Source of the DNA: Trichostrongylus colubriformis | Taxonomy: Eukaryota; Nematoda; Chromadorea; Rhabditida; Trichostrongylidae | DNA length: 64,000 nt | NCBI GenBank assembly: GCA_963978905.1 | Contig: OZ022260.1 | Coordinates: forward strand, 16,419,725-16,483,724 | Direction of reading: 5' to 3' | Position numbers and translations under genes: made by a program | Part shown: one piece after another, positions 12,332-24,600 of the stretch | Layout: every line of letters starts with the position of its first letter | Position numbering within the stretch: position 1 is the first letter of the stretch | The notes under the pieces: model-generated | Told to the model about the DNA's origin: nothing | Database searches by the model: none | Seen by the model: the letters and a program-made list of their open reading frames with translations, nothing else

Positions 12332-15300
12332 ACCACACGGCTCGTAGAGCGACGACTGTTTTGGTGACCGCAACTGCGGACAAACAACAAAGCCGGGTTC
12401 AAATTCAAATTTATAGAAGCTTTTCGCTATAATTTCAACTTTATGAAATGTTAACATGCTATCTTTATGTTCAGTCGTGACGATGACGCTTCTTGATGAC
12501 TCTCTAAACATTTATGCTGACGAAATTAATGTGATAATGTCAGTATGCAATTTTATTCCACTTCAAGTCCCAAGGTTTTTTGATTTGTGCTCACCAATCT
12601 TCCTAAGTTATTCATTTTCTTGATTTTTTATGCATGGTATTCACGCCTTTGCTTATTGGTCATTTTCTTGTGGTTTCCTTCTTCTGGAGACTTTACACAA
12701 AAGTGAACCTCCCTAACGCTCCATAATTGCCGGAAATAAATAGTTAACTTAATGACGAGCATTGTTTCTCTTTTGCTCGTTTCTACGTGAAATGTTGTTT
12801 TTTGCATGTCTCGTTTACTTGATTCACCCTTATTCGTCGATTTTTAGGCGAAACTCTGAACAACTGCACAGATCGACCGGACGCAAGTTCTCATTGTCTC
12901 CGCTAGGTACTCGTAGTCCATCGTCGGTCATTGCGTACGACTTCTCATTTTTGGACGAGGGATATTGCATTCAGTTGCATTCAAATTCACAAAGTTTTGC
13001 TGAAGAAGCTGATATATCGTTGGGTGGGTTCTTTTTCAAATTCAGCAGTCGAAACGGTGCGTCTTCCACTCCTCCCGTTCTGCTTGCGTTTTTCTTTTCC
13101 TCTAATAAACGTGGTAATAGATTGATCTTGCGTTTGTGTTTTATGTAGCTGTGAATGTTGGAATGGTCAATCCACCCTGGTCTTCCTTTCTTTCAAAGTC
13201 TGGTTAGAATCCACATTCTCTGACTCACTTGCTTTTTCTCGTATTGCTGCCCACTTCGTCCCGTTTTGATTATGTGAAGTGGATGTAGACACACAGGCAA
13301 AAATCTACCTATCTTCCACCCATTTGGTTCGATGGTATAGTATTGTCTGCGGGTCCATCCAAACGAGAACCGAGTCAGTGGACGGTATCGCTTGCTGATC
13401 TAGTGAATGGAACGAAGTTCCATGATGACTCATTTAGTTGCAGCTCTGGTATAACCTCATATCGTTCGAAACTGTTTGTGCTTAAATACTTTTTCTTGGC
13501 TATGCATCCCCTGTCGGGAGGGGTACGTCCTTCGTATGTTACTGTTAGCATAGTGCGCTGATTGAAGCGAATGTTTTAGTGTGTTGATTTCTGCGCACTT
13601 TGAGTTTTTTTGCATTGAAGTGCCTTGGAATGTTCCATGACGTCGTCAAAGGGCTCGGATTGAAGAAAAGGTCGTGAGGGTCTTTTGGTACAGCATCCCA
13701 GGCCGGAGGAGATTGAACTCCAGGATAATTTAAAACTTCCAAATGCAAAAGTGGCTCTCATGGGGAGTGGTTCATACAGCTCTGAGTCTTTTCTCGCTTG
13801 CTATGTTCAGTCGAGTCTTTGCAGCTGTCTTCCCTTCGAATTAACCCGTGTGCTCTCATCATACCAAACCACACTAATTCGATGACTTCAATGTTTAAGG
13901 GTTATAGTCGCAGAGCAGATCGACTTCTAGATGCCATTTTTATTTTGAACCGCTTCTCAGATGTATATCTCTAAGGTTCTGCAAACAGCGACTCAGTTTT
14001 CAACCTTCTGAGTCCTTTTTTTGAATTTAGTGTAGTCCTTCTCTCAAGTTTCAGTTCGAACTCCATGCATCAATGCTCAGAAGTGGTATCATATATCATC
14101 AGATAATATTATTTCTATCTATTACTCGCATATTAGATTTATTCTTCTAGGTCCCCACGCTGTATCTTACTCCTTCTATTATGCCTACTTACTGAACGAT
14201 TTTCTAGAGGTGGTAATGGCTAGATTACTTACTGGTCCGGTTTTTGTCACACCATTAATATATTTGCATACCAGTGTCCCCTTGTGCTTATTTTTTCTTC
14301 TCACATTACGCTTCCACTATGCTCGGTTTCCAACTACTCCATTTATCCTCTAAGACTAGTATAGGTAAGCTACCAATGGATATACTGCTGACATCGTTTC
14401 AATAAAAGGTCAGCACCCGGAGTTGTATCTCAATGCAAACTTATTTCACAGTAGCCTCGTTACGATTACAATTTTTCTCACGCATGTTTACCTTCTTGAA
14501 CTATAACGATGCCCTCATTTTGTTTGAGACACCATTGTCAACAGTGTTTTTACTTCGCGAATCCTTGGACGGCGCTTTCGGGGCTGCATATGTAAGACAG
14601 ATACCAGGATTAGCGATTTTGACGTATATCGCGACGTGCCAGTGCTGGAATCAGTGATCATTAGCATTCTCGCTAGCAATCTCTTCACGAGAAAGCACCG
14701 TTTCTTTTCATTTTGAATTTCATTTCTAAATCAATCCTTTCTTTTTTCACTATCACTCTACTTCTTTATTTCTTCAACGTGCAGCAGTGTATTACCCTTT
14801 AGCGTTAGTGATACTCAGCTCATGTTCATCAAATCTATCAGTTTCAGTCAGAAAGCAATCATTTGTGTCTCTTGTCATCACTAGAACTGGATCATAGCAT
14901 AGCATAATCCAGAAGTGTACGTGTAGTGGCTTGTCCTTTCGTCATATAACTGAATTTATGGCGAAATTTCGAATTATTATTCGTTACGTACGGTTACTTG
15001 TTCAGTGTATGCGCAGATATAACGTGCTCGCATTCACTGAGCTCCGTTTATAACGGAGCCGTTCTTCATGGACGTCTATGAATGTAGGACCACGTAAAAT
15101 CTTTACTCTGCAGTAAAAGTGTCCTGCATTGTTATGCAACCAATCGAGTAAGTAACCACAAAATCCTTCCGTTATCCGAAACCGTTCATCTGCAGTCAAA
15201 ATGGATCATAGGGATGAATTTCCTCTGAGCTTCAGGAACATATTGATGGTAGCGTACATAATATGCGAAGTAAAGAGCCCTCAACACCCCCAAATCCTGT

Positions 15301-15464
15301 TCTTGGTGGTGTTCCTATGATATCCTATCTTCTAAGAAAACCTAGATGCGCTCGCTTCTAGTGGGTGGAGGACTGGAGACGTTCAGCGAAGTGCCAGCAA
15401 AGTTTCGATAAGAGTCATATTTCAAATTTTTTTTTATCTCATTTGAGGACTCTTTTATCTTCAG
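12332..15464. other. No confident gene; 5' flank or intron of chain A
   Basis: No exon in phase with chain A was found. The 128-codon frame at 12762-13148 has no recognisable feature. A perfect 8-bp hairpin with TAT loop (gctccgtttataacggagc) lies at 15041-15059. Confidence 0.45.
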
Positions 15465-15611
15465 AATGCTTATTTTCTGCAACTAATCCTGGTCGCGTCA
15501 TGTCCGAAGCACTAGCAACAAGTATCCCTCCAGACGCCGTTGGTACTGCCCTTGGTGGTCGAATCCCGAAGGAATTCTCGTCGACACCTTCGCTGAACAT
15601 AATGAGCGATG
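15465..15611 (+). CDS. Chain A exon 1 (internal exon)
   Basis: Acceptor tttatcttcag before 15465 and donor gtgagt at 15612. It enters at codon position 2 and leaves after position 1. It encodes ATNPGRVMSEALATSIPP and then a Ser-rich end. The in-frame ATG at 15500 could be a start, but the good acceptor upstream argues for an internal exon. Confidence 0.7.
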
Positions 15612-18600
15612 GTGAGTCATTAATTTGATCATTTCAGACTATTTTTCAAATATACTTTCAAAGTTAGTGGTGCTTCGCGTTGTAAAGTGGGCGAGTAATA
15701 TCTCAACTCAGAAGTGAATCGTGAAAGTGAGAGCTTTGGATTGTAAGAGTAAAATACAGATGAGTTGTCAATTCTTTAGTGATAGTAAGACAGCAAAATG
15801 AGAGAAATAAGAATTCGAAGTATGTTTCTGGCATGATGGGGCGAAAGGTTGTTTTGAAAGGCCCGCCTGATGCTCTTTATCGTCGTCTTTAGTGCGTTTC
15901 GGCCCGCTATGTGCCGATGGCGGATTGGTGATGGAGTGCGGAACCACTTTGACAACTCTAGATTATTGTTAACGCGATTCGCCCATCTTCTACGCGACCC
16001 GCACGAAGCGGGGCGCTAAACGCTAATAACTGTCACTGATAATATAATGAACTTATCTGATTTTTGACCATTTCATTCAGCCTTTCTCTAGTGTTGTATT
16101 ATGTACATAGCATTTCTACGTTCATATTAGAGACTCGACCAAATTTATCCCAAATGGTGTCTTTGAATCCGGGAACGCTAAAGTATGACAGGAAGTCATG
16201 TCAGGTTTGGAGATCACTAAGCCTATTTAATTCATTTGCTCAATGTTACTCCATTCGTGAAGTTTTGACAGCAGATCTCTACTTTACTAGCAGTAGTCTC
16301 GATAATTGTCGGTGGAAAGAGGCTCTTAGAATGCGGCAAAGAATGGTGCTTGTATAGTTGGTAATGATTTTGCCTCACATAATTGCGAATAAGGGGGTAG
16401 AATTCACGATTACGATATAACTCTGTCGGTTCGCTTTGTTTAGCTACTTTAGAATTATAATGAAGACCATCGATTTTCCATTTTCCATGCGCGAGAAACC
16501 TGGCAGCATCTCTGGGGAAATAATGGTATTTTCACATTTGAAAGCGCCGGAAAAGTGATGATTGATCACACGGGAGCCATGCATCATCAATTCCGGCATT
16601 GTTGAAATTTTTGTCAAACGGAACGTCTTCTTTCCAACATTCCACGGTGACAGTGGCGTCGAAAGTAGCGCAGTATATTCACCAGCTATTGGATATGGTG
16701 TTTGGGTGTTTTTCACCGCAATCCTTCACAGAAGTCGAAGATGGCGCTCATTCGTTGGCCTCTTTCGATCCGATGGCTGGTGATGATCACGATACTTCGA
16801 AAGCTATACACGGCTCTGATCCAATGATTGCTTCCGTTGGAAGAAGAAAGCATTCAGCGGGTGAGTGATAGTAGTTGTAACTCCAAGTCGTACTTCCATT
16901 TTACTTTTTTTATTTTGTTTAGATGATATGAAGGCAATTCACTTACATCGGTCATTTTCTGCTGAAGATACGTCGTGCAACAAGGAAAACCATGTAAGTT
17001 ATTGTCATGAAGAGCTTGAGATTTTGGTTTGTTGTTGGGTGTGAGTTGTTATCATTCTAGTACAATGGTGACTCCATCCAAAATGGCCTCTCTTTGAAAG
17101 AAATTGACGAGAAAGGCGCCAGCAATGCGAGTGACACTGCTAAATTTCCCGCCAATGGTTCAGATGATGTGGATAGTTATGAGAAAATTGAGCCGTTGGA
17201 ACAAACGCTAGTTCCAGAGGTATTCATCTTTGCTGTGATATAATTTTTACCTCTATTCGTTAGCAAGAACGTTGCTTCTAGGATGAGCGCACACTGAGGT
17301 GTGACATAGAATCTTTCCAAGAAGAAGGGATACGTCGAATTGAAGAGGCCGTGAACAGTTTGTCCGATGGCGTAGAGTTACCGCGTGCATCTGATTTGCC
17401 CCTTTCTTCGAGAGAAGACGCTTGTTGTGAGTTTACCTCCGAATTTCTTTGCACTTTATGGCTGTCTGATCTTCCTTCTAGTTCTTTGAACTCGCTTTTA
17501 CATCTGCGAGTTAAATTGCCTTTTCCTAATTTCACTACTACTACTACTATTAATTTTTGCAAGAAGCAACTTGAAAGGTGTTGGAGAAGGGATCTCAATA
17601 GTAAGTCCGGGTGACAAAATGAGCCACCGTTATCGCTATAAATTTGATGTTGTGTAAATTTGGTGGTGTGAAAGTAGGAAACACTAGCATGGTTGTTGGT
17701 TAAAGTGAAATCGCACTAGAGTTCCAAAAAGTCTCCATACACAGCTGGCTGGAGTTTAGCTCAGTGATGATACACGATTTTTTTCACAGATGGCTTTTTC
17801 CTCGGTATTTTTTCACATGGCGTATGGCTTAATGGGTGTAGACGCGGGAGTTTGCTCCGTCGTTGGAAGGTATCGTTTGGAAGTAAAGCAGAATAGAAAC
17901 CCTAGAAATGGGACCTATGCTTCTGTGTTGACTTGTTTGGTGAGCCTCTTCACTTACCTATCGATTAGAGCCACGCGGATATGTTATATGTGGAGACCGC
18001 GTGCAGCATGTGACGCGCTCGCTTAAGGGTTGGCTCGGTCCGCTGAGGAGTCCGTAAGCTTTTGTTGAAAACTCTGAGCGCGCCTCTTACCGCGAATCGC
18101 GTCTCATGCATACTCTTTTCATCTCCTAGCATTTGTTTAATGTGGTATCTTCTTTCTTGAATTTCCTAGTGTTTCCTAAAAGGCTGTTTATATTTTACCA
18201 GTTGGGTTAGCGCACACTACTGCGCGCGTAACATGGGCGTCAGTGGGTCGATCAGAATTGCTTTTTCTCATTGAATTTGCTCAGTACCGATTACCGCATC
18301 ACATTACCTCTCGTTTGTGTCATATTGGACCCAATTCTTAATTTTCGGTCTGAAAACGCAACATTCCGGTGCGTGCTCCGCCCACCGTGTGCGAAGCGCA
18401 ACTCGGTCTAGGCGTGCTCTTTACTTCTTGTCCCATGTCCTACCCACTCCAAACTTACCCCATCTTCACAGGTTCGTGTAACGCGTAACCTTCAAACTCC
18501 GCTAACCACCATATATGCTCCGCCCACCGTGGAAACCCTTCTTTATATCAAACCACCACTGTCCGCTCCCATTTTTCTCTCGGTCTCTAAACACTTTTGG

Positions 18601-21600
18601 GAACAAATGGCTACGTTTGCAGTGAGTATCATTCAACTAATAGCACCCTCCACCCATCTGGGTGGAGGGGGGGGGGGGGGGAGTTAGGGGGGTTCCGCTC
18701 ATTTTAAGTGTGTTCAAGACAGCCTGGACATTGTTCACTTCTACCGGTTCTTTCCTTGCCTCAAGGTTGCGTTGTCACCTGATTAGGAGTTTTTGTTGTA
18801 GGGACCATCCACTGCGCTCAGCTCACTGTGCGAAGGCCTCTTTGATGACTTTCAGATACTTATACCTGAATTTAATCCATTTTCCCCACGTTAGGGCCAT
18901 ATTGGAACTCAACTGATAATTTTCGGTTTGAAAGCGCAACATTTTGGTGCACGCTCCGTTCGCCGTCGGCGGGGCTTAACTGGGTCCATGTATGGTCTCT
19001 ACTTCTTGTTCCATGCCCTACCCATCCCAAACTTGTCCGCGTCTCCACAGGTTGTTTTTCATGGTATGCCTAATTCCGATGATAGACAGAGGGACGGACG
19101 GACGGAGGGAGGGTCGGACAGGTAGATGGAGCGTTTTATATATGGTAGGAATATATTGTAAGAATCGTCATTCGCACGGGAATGGCTGTCAGATTTCTGC
19201 TGTTTCATGGTAGCTCATTTAATCGTCTTGAAAGTGATGTATATGATACTTTTTCGGACTTTATGAAAGATATCGTAGCAGTCCAAAGCAGAAGATGGGA
19301 ATCTTACGTGTGAGCATGAGCGACTGATTTGTAATTAGACGCGATTGGGCAAGGCTGTTGTTGTTCAGTCGCTCTCACTTCGTATTAGTCATACACTGAG
19401 CATCAGCGTCAAATCGTTTCGGCGTTCTTTTCCATCTTGTTCTGAACTGGGAGACGAGCGAGCGCAGAATGAATAAGAAGCGTATGTCCAAGAACTGCTG
19501 GTTGTCGCGCCTGTAAGCGTACGCGCGCTCATATCATCATATTCTCCACGGCAATACGTCGATATTTGTTGAAGTACCCGGGTATTCTTCAAGCGGCTAT
19601 TACTGCTGCATACGTATTTTTACTGAACGTATTGACTTGGGTTTGGAAGATTACTACCAGAGTTTTCCGTAAGTATTCAAAAAAACTACCTTCTATATTA
19701 TTTACTATTTCTCTCACGACTGATTACTTTCCTTGCTTCGGCTCGGCGATCTAAGGATCTGCGTTCTAGAGAGCCTAGAATAAAGCTCATAACCTAAGAC
19801 TTCTTATGATGGACCATTTGAGTATGGCAATGGTAGTCAACATATTCAGGCGTATCACCGACCGTTGTCCTTGATGATTCAATGATTCCAATGGTTGGAA
19901 CACCTCACCCTATTGCATATAACCCAGTGGATGAGGTGTTCACATTCGTAGATCGTCGTTCAAATCAAGAACTTCCAGCCATTACAGAAGAAATCGAGGT
20001 ATAGACAGTTTCCTGCTGTTTCGCCTTGCTTTGCTTCGTATAGCTTATTACTTTTTTCAAGTTTTGTTATTATTATATTGTTTGAATAGTCCAGAGCAGC
20101 TAATTATTGTTAGGATCAAACCCTACGACGTCGTCGACACAATAGAAGTTCATCTTTTGAGGGCCGTTCACGAAACTCATCCACAAGCAAGCCTTTCGAA
20201 GGAAGTGAAGTTACGCCCGAGCCGACTCTAGCGCAAGCAGAAGCGCGTATGATGGACGAGTTGGAATATAAGTATGATACTGAAATTCCCACAGGTCCAT
20301 TACACAGGTGGGCCTTTTTTTTGAAAAATTACGGCATTTCTGGGAATGGCAAATCATCTGCTGATGACTGTGTCACCTTAGCTATGTGTCACTTTGCCTT
20401 TGCCTCTGGAATGTTCTGGACGTTCTCGCTTTCGTTTTATTCTACAAATGTGTCAGCCACAACATTCTTCACAAAGCTGTTTTGGATGAAAATCTAGAAG
20501 AATGCTGGGCAACGGGGAATTTCTAACTACCTAAACAGCCAGCTGCTCATTTTCCTTTGTTAAGCTGAGAATCACCCTTTTTGTTTAGCTGGATTGCTAC
20601 CTCTTTAGAAGGCCTCCTCATTAACGAAATATGAGCGAGTATTTCCATAGTCATACTCCAGTTAAAGACACCGTTAGGGGCAATTTTGGCTAGTTGGGGG
20701 ATTACGAAAGTAGAGGTGCTCAGTAATATAACAGTAGAAAAAGAACGACATAAAATGGCGAAAAAACCAAGAAATAGGAACCCGAAAATCCCCCTTCTCC
20801 CTCTCGTCCTCTGCGTCTCTGGTCGGAGTGGACTGAAGACAGGCCAGAGTCTCAACCAGCCGGCCGCTATTGTTGTCCCGCCCCTCCACGTCGACTCCCC
20901 CGGGCGCATAACGGCATAACGGCGTGACGAGCCGCGGGGCCGCCATAAGACCCCAAGTCGCGTTTTTTAATGCGATTTTCACCACATGTGACCCCTTCTG
21001 AAGTAGAAGGTTCGTTTCGGGGAACAAGTACTCCCAGATCTCAGTTTTCCCTTACCCCTAATGGTGCCTTTAACGAATTTTACGAGTGTTGTAGGCGAGC
21101 GGTTAGCGACAATATGGGTGTTCCATCGGATCGACGAGCACAGCTATTGCGAACGCAAGAAATGGAGGAAATCGATCGAGCTGGCAACGATGTGGTCCGT
21201 TTGTAGCTTTTTTCATAAATATCTAGGCGTTCACTGAATTGTTCCAAGATAGAACGGTTTTTGATTACATCTAGGAAGTGCATATGCGGACGCAACGATC
21301 GGTTGCTCGTGCTAGTTCCGTCGTGTCGAACAGATGTCAGAGCCAAGTGAGTTTTTGTTCACCTTGGTTGTTTCGGAGACAGATAGGGTGTTACATTAGT
21401 CATAGTTTGATAAGAAAAGCTGGCGAATTGGAAACGAATCGGTTTCAAATTCTGCATGCTAAACCGTTGTAGCTGTTGATTTGTGTACTAATTGGTGTTT
21501 CTTCTTGGATGGGATTTAATTTTGATAGGGAAATATCAGCATCTGTTACCCTATTATTTCCGCAGGATTAGAAGCCATATTCATATCGGAATGTCTCAAA

Positions 21601-24600
21601 AATATTGGCTCATGTTATCTGATACGTTTGGCAGTATTGCTACTTCCTGTTTGTTTCTGCTATCCTGGGGAAGAGTGTCTCTAGACATACCGCTCTTTGA
21701 CCACGTCTGTCGCCTAGGACATGCTTAAGGTTTAAGAGCTTTTACTAGGGGAAATTATATTCTGCCAGAATAGTTCGTGCCCCAAAAAGTTGGGCATCTG
21801 GCACTTGTGCGATCTCCATACGAGAGTATGTGAGTGTGTCAGTCTACCTTTGAAATAGGCGAACTGTCGCCACTGCCTATTGAAGCTCTTTTAAAGGAAA
21901 TGGGATAATGATTTGGTGAAATAGACATTGTAAGTCAGAAGATCGGAGAAGAGTGGATGCTTACTGTAGGTGATACTCAGCGACATCGCGTTCGTTTTTT
22001 ATTTCAAAGGACAGAGCGTCACTGGTGGATACTAAACCAGTAATGAATGATTGCAACGTCCTCCCCTTTGATTATTATTTTTGTTGTTAAACCATTCTAC
22101 ACTGGTGATTCTGCCTATGACAATTTTGAGTGATTTTCTCGTGTTGCCAGTGGTTCAAATATTCGAGGAAGAAAATCGGTGGTAAGGAAAGGTGTAGGGT
22201 AGTCGGTACAGTCTACATGTGATACCTAGCGGTGTCCTGAAATAACAACTAGTCATGAAATATTAGGTGTATGCAGAATAAATGGTCAAAACGGATCACT
22301 TTTTTCAAAACGCCATAACTTCGCTCGGACGCAACTTTATTTGTCGAAATAAAAACCATTCGAATCTGCACAACCTTGTCAACGTTCTGGTTAAGAAAAT
22401 ATGCAATTATGATAAAATTCTGGGCTGCGAAAAATGATAAAGTCAACGATGGCATTTTCAACATGCATAGTATCGGGGAATTTTTTCTGGCGCATAGTTT
22501 GCTTCGAGAACCCGAAAAAGTGGTAATCCGTCAGGGATAGGTCTGGGGAATAAGGGGGGTGAGGGAGAGTCTCGATGCCTAACTGCATTAGTTTTTGCTG
22601 GGTGACTTGCGAAGTGTGGGGTTTTGCGTTGTTTTGCCCCTTATTCACCAGTCCTATCCCTGGCGGATTACCACTTTTTCCGGGTTCTCGATACAAACCT
22701 GCGTCAGAAAAAATTCGCCGATACTATGCATGGTGAAAATGCCATTGTTGACTTTATTAGTTCTCGCAATCCAGAATTTGATCGTAATGGCATATTTTCT
22801 TTACCAGATCGTTGGCAAAATTCTGTAGTCTGAGCGAAGTTATGGCCAGTTATGTTTTGGCCATTTATTCTGCAAACACCTAATATTAATCGATTGCCGC
22901 TCCTTCAATTTTGATAATTTACGGAATTTTGAGAGTCCATTAATATTCTAACAATTCGCAGCTACAGTGTTGCTCAGTGATTCGTTTTACAGGTGTTATT
23001 TCCACAAATGACTCTTGGTGACACGGCAGCATCAGCTCCAGTATTAGATCGAAGTATGAGCACTTCGGATCCATCCGTCAATGACGAGAATATTTCGAGT
23101 AAGCGCTGAATATTTCTTCTCTCTTGGATATCGTGGTTGCTGTTTGTTGAAAAGCGAATCCATGAGATCTCAGGGATTTAGTTATTTACACTGCACATTA
23201 ATCGCTAATTCTGAAAAAAAAAATGAAAATTATCGTCCATTGGACCCTATACATCCGTGGCCCTGGCTATATGTCGAAATTTACAAACACGAGAATGAAT
23301 GTTTTTCAGTGCAGCTTTAATGAATCGTGCACGGAAAATGAGTTTGTCTGTCATCCATAGTTTTATGTTGTATTCGCCTAACAAGGGCCTCATGCAGAGT
23401 TTCACGCGAAAAAGTGGGAATCTAGCTAAGGTACAGCTCCTCGAAGTGGCGGACGGTGGGGTGGCGGGGCGATGTCTCGGATGAGCCCCGTCGTCCGCCG
23501 CGGGCGAAGTCGCACAGTGAGAGCAGATAGTCACATGAACAGTCCCACTCTCGGTCCCCAACCGTGACGGACAACGGGGCGGAGCACTTACTCGGAGGTC
23601 CTCCTCCACCTTCCCCCATCGTCTGCCACTTTGGGGAGCTGTATATTAGCCGGATCTCACTTTATCGCGTGGAACTTTTGCATGCAGCCCTTTTTAGGCA
23701 AGTGCAGTTAAAAAATATATGGGTAACAGAGAAACTCATTGTACCGTGCACAATTCCATTGAGACCGCTGAATGAGTGGTCGAATTGATATCGGCATCGG
23801 TAAGAGAGTGTTGGGGCTTGTCGCTTCCGCCCCACTTGAACCGCTTTTGGAGAACCACCAAATAAAGTGACTCGAGTTTTTTATCCGGAGTCCAGCCTTG
23901 ACTGAACTTTGGAACTCAGAAAAAGAAACCTAGTCACTGGCCATCGAATAATGTACGATTTCTTCTTGTTCCCTATTCCAGATTGGAAATCAAAATTTTT
24001 GATCAGAAATTTTTGATTGGGATAGAAGTTTGGAAATACAAAAAAAGGAAACCTAGTCATAGCTGTTGAATTCGGGCCAGAGTAGAAGCGACTCTGCATT
24101 GCATTTTGCACTCGGCAGTGACTTAAAAAATTTACCACTTTACCGCTACTTCTTGGCACTCTAATGGTCCTCTTTTGTTGGATAACACGTATGTATGTCA
24201 TATTTTCTTGCATTGCCCGACAACTTCAACGGTCTATTTATGCAAGGATCTAGTCGTGGAACAGAAATTGAGAACGGGTAATGTAGGTCTAGGATTCGTG
24301 AGAGCAATTGTCTCCAGCTTTGAATGGTTAATTCATATCGCATAAATCCATTGTTGTTACTTTGTGAAGATGGTAATTGGTGCTCCCGGGAAATATTCTG
24401 CTACATGCACTTTTGCAAAAGCTTGAATAAAAAACCTGCTGCGAACGTGATGCGCGATCCCCATCGAAGTTTTTTGAGTGTCACTGAATACTCGACAGGT
24501 ATCTGAGTAAATTAGTAGCGCATTCACAGTTTTTGTGAGATGCAAGGGTGAGAATGACTAAAATAGCTTGTGTGCAATTTCATTATGAATTCAGTCACAA

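Larger units (their letters stand above)
22263..22883. mobile_element. Fold-back mariner derivative, 621 bp
   Basis: Ends are TTAGGTGTATGCAGAATAAA and the inverse of TTAGGTGTTTGCAGAATAAA, flanked by TA (22261-22262 and 22884-22885). Both arms contain the same C-terminal piece of a mariner transposase in opposite orientation, joined tail-out around a spacer near 22555-22640. It lies in a chain A intron, 109 bp before exon 10. Confidence 0.85.

Noticed and set aside
19085..19115. gacggacgga-type simple repeat, considered as a CRISPR-like or satellite array
   Set aside because: Short, imperfect simple repeat with no spacers or higher-order period.
23247..23609. 120-aa minus-strand frame
   Set aside because: It lies mostly in the palindromic MITE copy 3 and has no domain.
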